Assembly (NCBI RefSeq): GCF_047495875.1
Contig: NC_092460.1
Span: 37,052,054-37,116,053 of the forward strand
DNA length: 64,000 nt
Direction of reading: 5' to 3'
DNA from: Pithys albifrons albifrons
Taxonomy: Eukaryota > Chordata > Aves > Passeriformes > Thamnophilidae
The translations under genes were made by a program, and so were the position numbers. Shown here in pieces: positions 23,974 to 36,600 of this stretch. Every line of letters starts with the position of its first letter. Position 1 is the stretch's first letter. A model generated the notes under the pieces. The model was not told the DNA's origin, made no database searches, and saw only the letters and a list, made by a program, of their open reading frames with translations.

Positions 23974-24247
23974 TGGTTAACACAGTGACTGATCTTGCTG
24001 ACTTGGAAACCATATTTGAGTTCACTACCAACAGAGTTACTATGTAATACAGGCCATGGTATTTGGCATTAAACACCACAGGGGCAGGTAAAGTGCTATT
24101 GAATTCTTCAAACTGGAAAAAGTAGTTCTTGGATTCTCCAGCTATCTTCACGACATATACAGAGGATGAGCTCACCACATCAGATGCTTCCAGGGAGACA
24201 ATGATACAATTGTCTTCTCGGACAGTAACTTGGAAAGGTTCTGCATT
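23974..24247 (-). CDS. PTPRO: PTPRO exon 2: start of mature ectodomain, FN3 domain 1
   Basis: 274 nt, reading from 24247 downward in phase 0 and ending with one base of a split codon (phase 1). It encodes about 91 residues starting [12 protein letters not shown] and ending ARSVTVLT, the mature N-terminus just after the signal peptide in human PTPRO. The acceptor is TTTTATAG at 24255-24248 and the donor is a consensus GTAAGT at 23973-23968. The segment [16 protein letters not shown] through [14 protein letters not shown] forms the beta strands of FN3 1, and FNST is a potential N-glycosylation site. FN3 1 is carried by a single exon, unlike the later FN3 repeats. The exon before it, with the initiator Met, was not found in the window, so this exon does not hold the start codon. 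Confidence 0.95.
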
Positions 24248-26989
24248 CTATAAAACAAGAATAAAGAGTTTGCAGAAGTAAAATCAATTATTTTGCTTTC
24301 ATATATTTCCCTTGGTATTCATAAGATACTCAAGGTATATTCGCAATAAAGTTACACTATATATGTAAGAGTTAACAACAAATCCTAGCAATTATTTCAG
24401 ACTGCAATTCAGTCAGCCACAAAGTCCACAGGCACCTGGTTATCAGGCCCGTCCCTCTGCAGCAGAGACTCGATTCTGCCATGAGGTTTCTGATGCTCTG
24501 GATACTCCATTCCTTACATCCCAAGGAACAAAGGCTCTGTCATTCTTTTCTGACAGAAAGTGAAGTAGAGCAGAAGGATGAAATTGAAAAGGGTATAGGG
24601 GCAAGAGAATTTCTGATAAGGTCTCAAAGACATTTAAATCCCCCAAAAGAGAAGATTAAATCAAGACTCCTTTATCTTGCAGAAACAGGATAATATATTC
24701 CTCAATGCAGTATATTCTGAAAGCCTACAACTGAAGAATAATTCTTGGCACTGACTAAGCTTTTCCAAATATGCCCATTCCAGTGAGTACCAGATGATAA
24801 GCAGTTCTCAGCACTATGTCCATAGCTTTGGCTGGCACTTACCATTTCCTAAGATATAGCATTTCATTTCTAGTATTTCTTTTATTAGTAGTAGAGACAA
24901 AGGAGAAATTTAAACTTGTTTTTATGTATCATGAGCATGTTAAGTCATTGACAGCTGAAAACCCTTTGCTTGTTATTAATTTCAAACCAGCTATCAGGAC
25001 AAACACTTGTTCTCTACAGGAATTTCAAAACAGATTCATGGTAATGAATGAGAAGGAGTAGTTCAAGCTTACATTAAGAGTTGCTTTTTTGTTTATTAGA
25101 TCACACCATTACTTAGAATTTTTTACCCCCTGTAAAAACTGTAATATCTGGTATTTTCAGTTACCAACTTCACAGCATCTTTTTATCCTTCATATTTTTC
25201 ACAGGTTGAGAGATCTCATGGCAGGGTGGCCAACCATGGCTAGTTTGCAACTCACCCATTCAATCAAGTTCTTCCTGCAGCAAAGAGCTAGACACCTCCT
25301 TCAGGGATTAATTCTAGCAGCCTGGCTACCTCCTGTCCTATTGTAGTTTTGTTTAGTGGAGATTCTTCCATAAGAATAATCTTTCTGGGGTTTGTGCTGC
25401 AGGAGCCAGGATCCCTATTTGGAATTCACACATATGGTGTTGCCAACTCCTGGCATTCAAAAAACCCAACAACAACAAAATCCTCACCAAGAACAAAGAA
25501 TACATTCTAGGAGTGTAAGATTTTAAACAGTAGTTCATCTTTTTGTATATTTATGCTACTATCAGTGGGCTTTGACATTTGCAATGTACCTAAGGCCATA
25601 TCATCCCATAGGCAAAACTACAGGCTTGAGAAAAAGGACTTAAGCAAACCCACTTATCTGATTCAACATGAGAACAAGGCAATAAGTATATAACCAGTCC
25701 AGCCCAAACAGGAGAACCTGTCTAGACAGCTTCAAGCTTTCGCTTAAAAATACAGGCAATGCAACTTCAGCTGCTGATTTGACATTTAATTTGATTAGTC
25801 TTTAAAAAAATTACTTTTAAATTGTTAAAATTTTAGAAGGCAACGCTATCAATGGAAGAGTATTTTGGAAGAATATTTTGGTGCAGAAGCCTAGGTGATT
25901 TTTGACAGATGGCAGAGCAATTGCTTCAAGGGGTTTACAATGTAAGACTACAATTATGTAAAAGCTTCCATGTGTTCTCCTTAGCCCCAGCTGAATTCAA
26001 CAGGCTGACCCTTGAGTAGATCAAAACACTACATTTCGAGTGATTGTATTTTGTCTTAAATCACAGTCTAGCATTTGGATTCACAGATTCAAACCTTTAA
26101 CTGGGGATTATGTTTAGATCTAGTAAAAACCAAGCATAAGTCCTCTTATCCTTCTTCCTCCCTATTTTCTGTGCACTAAGAAAATGTGGAATGAATTTTA
26201 CTTTAGCCCCCCTGATGTCCAAAGACAGGAAAAGCAAGCTGCACATGAACTGACTTATCATGAGTTTTATAGTGAACTGGCTCATCTGTGTGTTATTGTA
26301 TCACAGAAACCAGGGTTTTCTTTGAAGACCAAGCAAGGATTCAGCAAGGTTATTTCCACATATTAAGCTTGAAGTGCATGTATAATCCCTGTTACAGTTT
26401 CAGAATCCTTCATGGAATTTCCTTCTAACAGCATAGAAATTTTGAGAGTTAATGCCCAACCCCGCATGCCACCAGATAACAAAAGGGTGGCCAACTGCTT
26501 TGAATTCCAGCTTGATGGCTGAGGGAGGTGGGGAGAGGTTTGTGGCTGGTGCTGGGAGTTCAGTTAGTTTCTGGTGGCTGTGGTGTCTGGAAGTTACTGT
26601 TTGCTGAACTGGTGAGCTCCTTTCTAGCTTGGCTGTTCCTGCTTTCCCCCCTCGAACTTCTCCATGTACCCTGGGCTTCGGAGGGAGAGGGAGCCCTTTG
26701 GACTTGCTGCGGACTTTCTGAAGACTGATTCCAGCTGCAAGGAGTTGCTGAGAATCACCACCCCACTCATCCCCAACACCCAGCACCTCCTTCTTTGGAC
26801 AAAGGACAAGGAAAGAGTTTACTCTGCCAGCCCCTAAGGAAGGGTTCCATCCTACCCCCACATGAGTCTTACAGTCCCCTTGTCTCTGCCTTGCTGGGAA
26901 AAGACAGTGATCTTGTCTTGCAGCCAGCCAAAGTGAGACACTGGCACCTAGTGTCTGCAAATTGCACCAAGGGAACAGATACAAAAAAT
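24248..26989 (-). other. PTPRO: PTPRO intron 1, 3' end
   Basis: Intronic sequence ending in the exon 2 acceptor. 24256-26420 shows nothing recognisable. 26420-26990 is GC-richer and may be an outer part of the neighbouring LTR-like repeat; the 194-codon minus frame at 26400-26984 has no recognisable domain, is low in hydrophobic core pattern, and is probably not a gene. Confidence 0.7.
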
Positions 26990-28254
26990 TCAGTTTCCTT
27001 TAAAGGGTTCATTCTTTCCTTTGGGGGTGTCACGTTAAAGGGAGGAGGGAGACAGAAATGCAAAGATTTCTAGTCTTAACTGTATTAATATAAAGTTAAT
27101 AGCTATAAGCACCCTCACGATAATCAAAGCTTTATGAACCCAGCACTGTCTGTCGACTAACGGACAGCACACAGACTGGAAAGGTTTTTACTCCCTGAGG
27201 ACCTCACTTAAGCCGTGGAGAAATTATTAGCAATAAGTGACTCCAGAAAGATTAGAGCCTTATGAACCCAGCACTGCCTACCGAACTAGGACAGAACACA
27301 GGCTGGAAGGTTTTCTAACCTCTGATATGAGGACCACACTTAAGCCAGGGAGAACTTATAGATATATAAGCGCCTCTAGAAGAAAAGTTAGAGCCTTATG
27401 AACCCAGCACTGCCTGCCAAACTGCTGGACAGAACACAGGCTGGAAGGTTTTCTAACCTCTGATATTGAGGCAACGCTTAAGAACAAAACAGAAAAAGAA
27501 AAGGACTTCCCTCACGATAGCTCCCGAAATAGCATTTATTAATACAGGTATGTGACAATGACTATATGGGTTACTCAGTCGGTGATAACATTTAGCTGCA
27601 GGATTGTACAAAATACCCCCAAAGGCACCGGCACAACACACATGTCAAGGGTCACCCCAGCAGTATCCCACTCCCACAACAAACTTAACTAACAGAAGAT
27701 TACTAAACAGAAGCACAACAGTTCAACACCACCTGTAAACACACTCAATAACCCAAAAGAAAAGCAACAGGAAAAATATAGCCACTTCCCATTAACACAC
27801 ATACACGCAGTGAGCTACAACAAATTATAATTAATAAGGTATAAGAAAATAAATTAAGAATTTAGTTGCTTACCCCTGCAATGTTGATGGAATGGGGAAG
27901 ACAGGGTAGCTCGTAGGTTGTCCTCCCAGAGGTGGAGGTTTTTCTCCCCAAGTTGCAGTTAAACTGCAATTCTTTTTATATCTTTTTTTTTCTTCTTCTT
28001 CAGGTGGTTGTGTGACTAATAGTCAATCTATTGGGGGCAGGGGAGGATGATGCAGATGCCTGAGGCGGGGGGGCCCTTGAGCAGTCATAGAAGATACAGC
28101 AAAGGAAGGCCGTGTTACTTTTTAACATCCATCCTTTGTTAATCTTATCAGTTTGCCTTGCTGTTGTCTTCTGCGGGAAGCACCCCTCCAGGGGGCTGGG
28201 TGTCTCCCTCAACCCATCAGGCCTTATCAGCTCATCACCCCACAAGGGGTACAG
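26990..28254 (-). mobile_element. LTR-like repeat, copy A
   Basis: Read on the minus strand from about 28254 this begins TGTACCCCTTGTGGGG and shares ordered blocks with copy B at 55361-56770: a GATGGGTTGAGGGAGACACC-type block, ACGGCCTTCCTTTG, a TATA-like GATATAAAAAG (near 27976), CACCCTGTCT-like and GTAAGCAAC-like blocks, GTCACATACCTGTATTAATA, and AGAAATCTTTGCATTTCTG. The order, the TG start and the TATA/AATAAA-like signals suggest an LTR; the strand is based on those signals and is tentative. It contains three units of a 130-bp tandem array. No retroviral gene is recognisable. I cannot name the family; the outer limit on the low-coordinate side is approximate. Confidence 0.7.
27112..27507. 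repeat. Tandem array, three units of about 130 bp
   Basis: Units start near 27112, 27241 and 27373. Each carries TATGAACCCAGCACTG, then a GGACAG-ACACAG-CTGGAA core, then a CTTAAG block (CTTAAGCC in the first two units). The third unit is closest to the second. A partial unit tail (TTAATAGCTATAAGCACCCT) lies just before the first unit. The array is inside LTR-like copy A. Confidence 0.88.
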
Positions 28255-28285
28255 TGTAGGTGTTTGTTCTGTCCTGATTTTGGTT

Positions 28286-28324
28286 ACATACATATATATA
28301 TATATATATACACACATACACACA
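28286..28324. repeat. (TA)n/(CA)n microsatellite
   Basis: CATATATATATATATATATA followed by CACACATACACACA. It lies just outside the inferred 5' end of LTR-like copy A. Confidence 0.9.
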
Positions 28325-29013
28325 TTTGTAGCTAAGAACTGTTATCCTTTGTTTCTATACATTTTTCTGACAAAAACACCTAAATTTCAAAGCTGTGGTG
28401 ATTTTTGGGTGTAGGAGGCCCTTCTTTTCAGGCCCATATAAATATCTTAGTTTTCTTCTAAGATAAGACAATCTGAAAGAAGTCTGTGGGTTTTGACCTT
28501 CCATAGACTCACATTTGAATACTTCACTAGAGGAAAAAGAATGGTGTTATCTCTAAAATTACTCTGGTTTTTCCTTGGCCTTGCCACTGAATCACATGGT
28601 ACTAACTCAACATGCCTACCTTGCTATGAAAAGACAGATAAAAGTGCCAAACAAATTTATATATGCCAACAAACAGTTCCAATCAAGTTCCTTATAGCTG
28701 CTTGTATTAGAAATCATCTCTGATGTTAATCAAGTACAGCTGGAATTTGAACATATAATTGCAGTCATCAACACTCCTAAGATATAACTAGATGCTTTCT
28801 AAGAGGGCTCATATGGGTTGTGGTTTTATTCTTTGATTCTTCCATGGGATTTATATTAAATATGTTGAAGACTGTACTTTCACTTTTATCCCTCAATGTT
28901 TTTGTGAATTCATAGCAAAAACAATTCAGCAAATGATTTGCTGATCTTGAATAGTTCTCACAGAATTGGCATAGAGTGCCTCTGATAGCTAAAGAAAACC
29001 TCTCAGACACATG
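28325..29013 (-). other. PTPRO: PTPRO intron 1 between LTR copies
   Basis: Ordinary AT-rich intron; nothing recognised. Confidence 0.7.
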
Positions 29014-29763
29014 TGTGCTGGTTTAAAGGTAAACCGGCAGGAGAAATGAACACAGCTCAGGAGAGATTATAAATCAGAGTTACAATTTAATAAAAAATAT
29101 TACAATAAATACAATAACACAGAGAGAAATTGCTTTTAACCCACAAAACTCAGAAGTGTAACCCAGTGCCCTGGGGCACAAACGCAAAGGGGCTTTCTTA
29201 GCCCCTGTGCTGAGCCCCATGTGGTTCCCCTGAGTCCAAAGCAAAAGAAGGTAAAAAAACCTGTTGGTGCAGATGGTGCTTGCAGTCTGGTGAAGAGTGG
29301 TGTTCAGAGTCTGATCAAGAGTGGTGGCCTTCTCCTGTCAAGGTTCTGATCCTTCTTTCAGTCCGATAAGTGGTTCCCTGGGGTTTTCAAACCCCAAGAT
29401 TATGTACCCTCTGGCCCAGGTGGGAGCACTCAGTCCCTCCCCCAGGGCAGAGAGTTACACAATAGGTGATCTGACTCTGTGAGTCAGGGAGTATTTTGGA
29501 ATCATTGATGGCCCACTAGCAGACACGCCCCCTCAGGCTGGGTGTGGAGGTGCTAACGACTCCCTGGAGGGCAGTTATCACAGCTCGTATCTCACAGATG
29601 TCTTTCACACTCAGCTCACAGCCTGAGGAGTTGGGTGTGCCCTGGGCAGCTGCTGCAAATGGTCCATTGTTGACAGTTCTTGGGAAATGAATAAAGGGTA
29701 TGGAATACATAGCTTTGATAATCCACACAGTGATAAACTGGTCCCACCTGCTAAACTAGGACA
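29014..29763 (-). mobile_element. ERVL-like solo LTR
   Basis: 750 bp. Read on the minus strand it starts TGTCCTAGTTTAGCAGG and ends CTTTAAACCAGCACA, giving the canonical TG...CA ends and an avian ERVL style. The flanks show a near-perfect 5-bp duplication, ACATG (29009-29013) against ATATG (29764-29768), the length expected for ERVL. No internal retroviral sequence follows on either side, so it is a solo LTR left by recombination. It lies in the same direction as PTPRO transcription within intron 1. A degenerate TATA-like GGTACATAATC lies near 29400 on the minus strand. Confidence 0.8.
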
Positions 29764-30672
29764 ATATGCTATAGTTACCTATGGCAATACCTGACTAGGG
29801 TAAATAACTTTTTCTGAGTCCCTTACAACCTTAAGCATGTGGGGATTGTGAAATGATAGCTTCCCTCCTTCCTGTGCCTGTGTCCAGCTGCTCTTGAACC
29901 ACTGCTGCCACATAGAAGCATTTTTGAATGACATCTCTTTAGTAGCTTCATGCCTCATCCATCCCATGCCTGTGCCCCCCTGCATAATGCATCCCTCTCT
30001 TGAGTGGTATCTTTTCAGTGATTATGTGTCCTTCTTCCACACCACTGTATGCTCACAGGGTTTTAAACTGCTGCATGCATGAGACACGTGATTTGAAGGA
30101 GGCATCTGTTGTTTGTTATCCATTGGCTTTTGGAATAGCACTTATCCTTTAACTTTATCTCTAAGGTTTGGATTATAGAATGAAGTGGCAGATAAGGGAT
30201 GAATAAAAAGACTTGGCAATTAACATGTCATAAGATGAAATCTCCTTTGGGATATGGATTTCACTTTGTCACTGTTTTAAAAGAGCAGACCACTCTGGTC
30301 ATCCTGTTCTTCATGTTGTATGAGGTTAAGTATACCAGCCAGAACTGGGCTTGTGATTTTGAAAGTAAGGCCAGGAAAAAAACTGAACATTTTTTCCTAA
30401 GCACCGCTGGAAGTGACAAACGTGCCCTACTTAACTAGATCGTAAAATCAGTGTATCTAAAGACTGACAGCATCAGTAGGGTAAATACACATTTCATTAC
30501 TTCTGGTCAGCTACCTCCAGGATTTAATTTGCTGGTGTCACAGCTTGAGCGGCTGTTTCATGCCTGTGGGGAAATTTGGCAGGGCTTGTGCATTCAGAAC
30601 CAAATGATTAGCTCCTACTTCCTTCCTAGTTTATTATTACAAGCTCGTGCCACGATAAAGCACTAAGAAACA

Positions 30673-30697
30673 AAAAAAAAAAAAAAAAAAAAAAAGA
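30673..30697. repeat. Poly-A run
   Basis: Uninterrupted A run of about 25 bases followed by GAGGGGGG. No retroposed gene is visible upstream of it. Confidence 0.85.
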
Positions 30698-33600
30698 GGG
30701 GGGAAGTAAATCCCACAATGTTGATGCCTGTTCACAGTAATTTCCAACATGGGGATGAGTCATGCTACTGGAATTTCCAGCCAATATCCAGGTCTCAATT
30801 AAAATAAAAAGGAAAGGGAAACAAGGTGATATATATCATGTCAAATAAACAGTATTCAAAGAGTAATAGGAAAATAAATATTTTGAAGCAGAGCTCAGAG
30901 TTGTCTTTCCTGAAGTCTATATCCTCAGTGCATTTCCTTATAACAGAATGAGTTTTACAGATGAGGAAGAGATCAAAGTTGCAAAACTACTACTAATTTT
31001 AAATTATCTAGCTTTTGAATGTCTCACTCTGAAACACATTGTACCAGAACCCAACTACCAGAAGTGCAAGTAGTTACATGTTCTGCTCACTTTAGTGGAG
31101 CTGTGAATGCTCATCAGCTCTGTAAAATTGAAGTACTGGTGACTACGTCACCTTATCAAATGCTAAACAAGTGGAACCAAAATCCCAAACAAATCTTTGT
31201 CAGCTTTTACAGAGTAAATACTGCAGTACCACAGTGTTCAAAATGGGCATTTGAAATCCCAAAAACTATGAGGATCTACTTCTTAGGCATAAATATAATC
31301 ACCTACATATATAATGTATAATATTAGACAAAAATAACACCAATGCAAGTACAACAAGACGATATTGAACACTATATCCAGACCTCTTGGAAGAAATACT
31401 GACTATTTTGGGAGTGATTCTACTACACTCAGATATATTTTTTTTCGTATGGCCAATAATGCTAATTTCATTCTAAATCATATGATGATTCACTCTCACC
31501 ATGATTCATCTTAGTTGATTTTACGTACTTAGATGGAATGACTAAGGAGCCAGAATGACCTTTTCACAGAGTACCTGTGGATTCATCTGAGATTGGAATT
31601 ACTTTTGAAAGTGTGCTCAACAGCCAAAGGGCCCGTGGTCCCAGACTGGCAAAATTCCTGCAGTCCTCTATCACTGAGTGCAGTGAGTCCAAGCCTTACA
31701 ACAATAACAGATTTCAGGATCTTGGCCTCTGCTATAGTCTTGCAGTGGTACCTCCACAGAAAGTACTGAAGAAATAAATAGTATCACAAAACATGCTTCT
31801 TTGGAATTGCTAGCTATAATGACTAGATCCTATAGTTTAGGGAAAAAACCATCCTTACAGAATTTAGGGAGTGCACCCTAAGCTTTTCACATGTTGCAGT
31901 GGATTCTGGAACAGTCACAGACTTGAGTGCTGACTGCAAGAAGAAAGGATTGCTTGAGAAGGCCTTCAAGACTCTGAACAAAAATATTACAGCCTTGTAA
32001 CAAAAACTTAAAAGACTTCTTGAAAATAAGGGGTTTTTTTTCTGAGGCTTTTGTTTTTATCTACACTTCTCCACAGGTTGAGAAAATCCCTTGATGAATA
32101 GTCTTTAGAAGAAATCCTCCATGGGAGAAATGCAAACCCATATATTTAAGATTTTCCATGCTAAAAAGGAATATTTTAACAAGTGAAAAGACAGCAAAAG
32201 CAATTCTCAATAATTTATGATTTGTGATTCAGGTTAACACATCATTTCTGGCATTCTGCTCTATGAATAGTGCCCTCAGCACTGTTGCTATTCCTAGTCT
32301 GAAAAAGCCAGTAATAACAATCTTCTGGTCATATTTTATAAATGAGCTTCAACATTTCTTTGCTCTGGGAGACAGTTTTAAAAGGACAAGTATTTTTTCG
32401 CATTTCTGCCCCCAAATGTAGAATATGAAGGTGTTTCTTTTAAAGAAACATCATTATGGTATGCACATACCACCATGTTTTGGTGCCATTCTGAAGTTAA
32501 TAGTCTGAAATAAATTTTTCTTCACACAATGGTACTACGATAGCATTAAGTAAATGATAGAATGCTAATTTCAGTAATGCTAATATCTTTTATGTATCAC
32601 ATTATTAACATTTCCAATATTTAATCATTTATTGCTAAACATATACTTTTATCCCATCTTTCTAGTGTAAATTGGAGAGGGCAAAGCCCAAGCACTGTCA
32701 TTCAGAGACCATGATGCTGAAAAAGTTTAAAACTAGGTTAGAACTTCACACTCTAATGGCATTTCTCCCTGTTATTGATTCTGACTATGTACACCCCAAA
32801 TACAACACTAATTCCCACCCAGGCAGATACAGTTTGGTTTCTGTCCACTCTAGATCTTTAGCTTCTCCCTAGTACTTATATTATATCAGAAAGGATAATT
32901 CTGAAATAAAATGTGAAATTGGTTCCCTTCCCCAATTCAGACCTTCACAGAGCCTTTGCAATTAAAGTTTATCCATCCCTTGTGGATGTACCCAAACACA
33001 TGCCAGATAAACCATATATTTTAATTCAAATGCATCCTCCCTCTTGACCCCGTATGTGAATAAGAGAAATCAAAAAAGGGCACAGAAAACATCACACTAC
33101 CTCATCAATTCCCTTAACTCTACCAAACTGCCCCTTCTCCAGTCAACACTTGTTCTTTGCCTCTGAGAGAAGAGCATGAGCAAATTTCTGCCTGAACAAA
33201 CATAAAATAATCAGAGTTGTACATACACAAGGTGAGAGGATGGCATCACATTAGATGGTTTATCTGCTCAATTCCAAAAAGGACAAGTTAGGGAGAAAGG
33301 GAAAGAAAGATGTACTTTCCCATATATATTATCCTAAGAATGGACACACCTTCCATCACTTGGGAGTAAGTGCTTTCACAGCACAGCATCTACAGGTCAA
33401 AATATATGTGACACTTCAGTCTGCTCTCCATCATGGAGAAAAGGAGAAACAGATAAGGCTGAAGCAGAAGGCAGAATGAATGAGTTAATTAATTAGCTAA
33501 TTAATGTAGATTTTGAACAATTTGAATTATTAGAAAGAAGTTTCTCCTTCCATGATGTGAAACAATCTCTGAGGTGTCTTACATTTCAAAGTGCCCTACA

Positions 33601-36600
33601 GGAGATGAGAAGGAGTAATGGAGAAGATGTGTTTTGTTGATGATGAAGGACAAATTCATTCATGCTGTTTAGTGCTTCAGCTCCAGAATTGTGGATTCAC
33701 CTCTGCAAATAATGAAAGTCTGTCATATCAGCTTCTGATGCTAAAACAGCTTCTGAACAACTACTGATGCTGAAAGGTGATATTAGAAAATCACACAGAA
33801 AATTTCTGATGTTCAACAGAACATCAAGTCTTCCATCCCTATTGTGTAGCTGAGAGGAACTGCAACGGACTGTTGTCGGTTGAACTTTGTCTTAAATGCT
33901 TTGGCAGAGAGTATGACAGTAGGGTAGAGACTGTGCCTTATGGGTACTTCAGAAGTGGAAATGTCTTAAGGTCTTAATTTTTAATTGGTAGGGTGTATAT
34001 ATACCCTCTTAAGTACACAAGTGGGCTAGTTCTCAAAAACAGAATCCAATGTTTTGCTATTAGAGTTCTCCCTTGGGGAAACTGGAGACCAAGGTGGTTA
34101 TCCAAGTCATTTGTAATCACAAAGAAACATAAGGAAAATGGTGGAAGAGAACAAGACTTTTTGTTCCTCTCTCATATTAATCTTCAAGAGAACAGACCAG
34201 ACAAAATGAATTTACTTGTAGATAGAGGTTATTCCAGAATCCTAACTCTTTGTTCCAAATCTGCAAGTGATTTTAAGGGGAATTAGGCACCAAAGTGCTC
34301 TTAGGTATTTTCAAAATTCTGAGTCTACTGGAGAGGTTTTAAAATTTGAAATCAGAATCCATTCATAGAAAAAAATAATCCAGATTTTGTTTTGTAACAT
34401 GAAGAATTCAGATGCAGATCCCCATTTAAGCTGCTGACTTCACTTGGTCTGGCGGTCACCTTAAACAAGCAGTCTGCCTTATTGTCACTCATTTTTCTAT
34501 CACCTCCCACCCTAAGTCCCCAGAAGACAAGCTCCAAACACCAACCACTTTCTTCAATGGTCAGAGAAATCATGACACAGTCAGGAAAACAAAAGTCTAA
34601 ATCCAGATCACTAGTTTTCATATTCTATGCTCAAAAATACTTATTATCTTTCTGCCCCAAGCCATAACCATAATGTGGGTATGGCTATCTCTGAAAGATT
34701 GCTTACTCAGGCTCAAGTACAAGTTTACTTTGCTTTCAGATCCAAGCGGAACTTGATGTTCTGTACTTTGATTACCTTGTGGTGTTCACGTCTTCTCTAA
34801 ATTTGCAAGAACTGATAAGATAACCTGATGACATTTTCTCTTGTTATTTATACATAGTTTCTGCAGATGAATAGGTTCTTTTCTTGCTAAAATATTTGTT
34901 GTGCAGGTTGGGGGAGGGGGATGTGTGGTTGTTTTGCCCATTTTTTGTTGTTGTTGTTTTTCTTCCCAACCTGTACCTAAAGAGAGACAAGCAGACAATG
35001 CCATTTCCCTGATTACTAGCAAATGATGAGCTCTGTAATTCTCTGTACAGCATAGGGTAAATTGCACAGAACATTTCAGTTGTGGTTACAGCCTGATTTT
35101 CAATTCATTTCTAGTGTGGCTTTAGGCTCAGTTCAGCTATTTGTACTGATTTGATAAATTCATATCCATGTAAGAATGCTTTGTCACACTAGTTCTGGCA
35201 ACATGCTGTTCAGAAGCCATAAATGCTACCAAACTCTTAACACTGTAGAAACTCATAAGTTGTCACTACCACCTTCCCTGCAGGGATAACTCCAGCAGGA
35301 TTTATTTGGTCATAGTGAATCAAACACTTGGATTTTAGTGCAGCTGCCACTGGTTGACTTGAAGGAAGTGAATGAGAGGAGTGAATACCAAGAGCTTAGG
35401 AAATGTGTCAGGATGCTCAGCTGTTGGAAAACCTTTCCAAATGTAACACTGCCACCCCACCTGCCCAGAGGAAGAGACTGGCCAGAGGAGAATTGCTACT
35501 GTTGCCTATCAGAGGGATGACGGCCCAGGTTACTGGATGATAGATGGCTTTCATGAAATACATAATTCTGCTGTAATGTCCTCTCCTAACAGCTTAATAG
35601 CTTCAATTCACTGAGCTGGATCTTCTGCAACTGTGTTTACCAGACCAGGAAAATAATTATTCCTTCTAATTCAACTCTAATACACAGTCACCACATTTAT
35701 GTTTCATGGGACCCACTTGTGCACTGTCACAAGAACTTGAAATATTCTGCACGGTTTTGTGAGTATAACTGAGACTAAATATGCTGTTGCCTTCAAAGTG
35801 AGGACATCTTAATGACACATTGGTCAGAACATTTATGGTGAGACTTCTGAACTTAGTGTGGGATTAATCTGGCTTCATTTTATCAAAATAAAAATTGGGC
35901 ATATGGTCAGATCTTATCATCTAGGTTCCTTCTGTACTCTGTAAGGAGAGAAGGATCTGACGAATTTGATTTATCCACTTAAACTGCCTTCTGTGGATGC
36001 TTTTCTGTCTCTGTGCAACTTCCATTCGAACTCTATCAAGAGTTAAATGAGACCAGAAACATCAGCTGTGTATGGTATGATGGCAGCTGCAACTCAGATT
36101 TGTAAAGTCCTCTTTATGTGTTTTGGTTCCTAATATTTTTTGTCTAAATTGGCATTACAAGGTTTTTTTATTTACCTATTCTATTTTTCAGCAGTCTAAA
36201 AGTACATGATGGCCATGAGCAAGGCAAATAACTTTCAGCACACAAAGGGTCCTACTCAACAAAAGATGTAAGCATGTTCATAAATTTTTTGTGATGTCAC
36301 AAAGGCAGGCCCTGCATACAAAGAATCAATCAGAAGACCAAGGTCTCTCTTCTGGAGTTGCCTAAGAGTAATAAATCCCCAAAACTTGCTTTTAATTTGT
36401 TTTGCATCTTTTACGAAGTGAGGTGGCTAAAAAGTCATTCAAAGGAAAATAAAATCTTGATTCATTACGTGATGCTGAGACCACTGTTCTGTGGGTCTAG
36501 TGTTCTCTTCACAAAAATTATTATTCCTTGATGTGGTAATGTTTTTTTCACACTTGATTCAGTGGCCAAGAGGGATGCAGATGAAAGGTTAGAAATACAT

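Larger units (their letters stand above)
548..24247 (-). other. PTPRO: PTPRO gene body, exons 2-9 (partial gene)
   Basis: Eight minus-strand exons at 24247-23974, 14014-13856, 11864-11712, 10063-9617, 8656-8495, 5773-5574, 3263-3143 and 741-548 join with matching phases into 1710 nt (570 codons) with no stop. The product follows the ectodomain of receptor-type tyrosine phosphatase O (GLEPP1) almost residue by residue, including [39 protein letters not shown] and GPTAVVLSW. The family protein is a type I membrane receptor with eight FN3 repeats, one transmembrane helix and one cytoplasmic phosphatase domain, known from kidney podocytes and from neurons, where it affects axon growth. Only FN3 1 to mid FN3 5 is here. 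The signal peptide exon lies upstream of the right edge and the catalytic part beyond the left edge. All introns are GT-AG. The ortholog call is very secure; expression cannot be read from this sequence. Confidence 0.96.

Noticed and set aside
26400..26984. 194-codon minus-strand open frame as a new gene
   Set aside because: No recognisable domain, opposing frames on the plus strand, GC-rich composition and adjacency to an LTR-like repeat make a chance frame more likely.
27112..27507. CRISPR-like or satellite array
   Set aside because: Three adjoining 130-bp units without spacers inside an LTR-like element in a vertebrate intron; a tandem repeat within a mobile element explains it.
35275..35520. 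Old interspersed repeat near 35330
   Set aside because: Only a vague resemblance to ancient reptile repeats; too weak to list.
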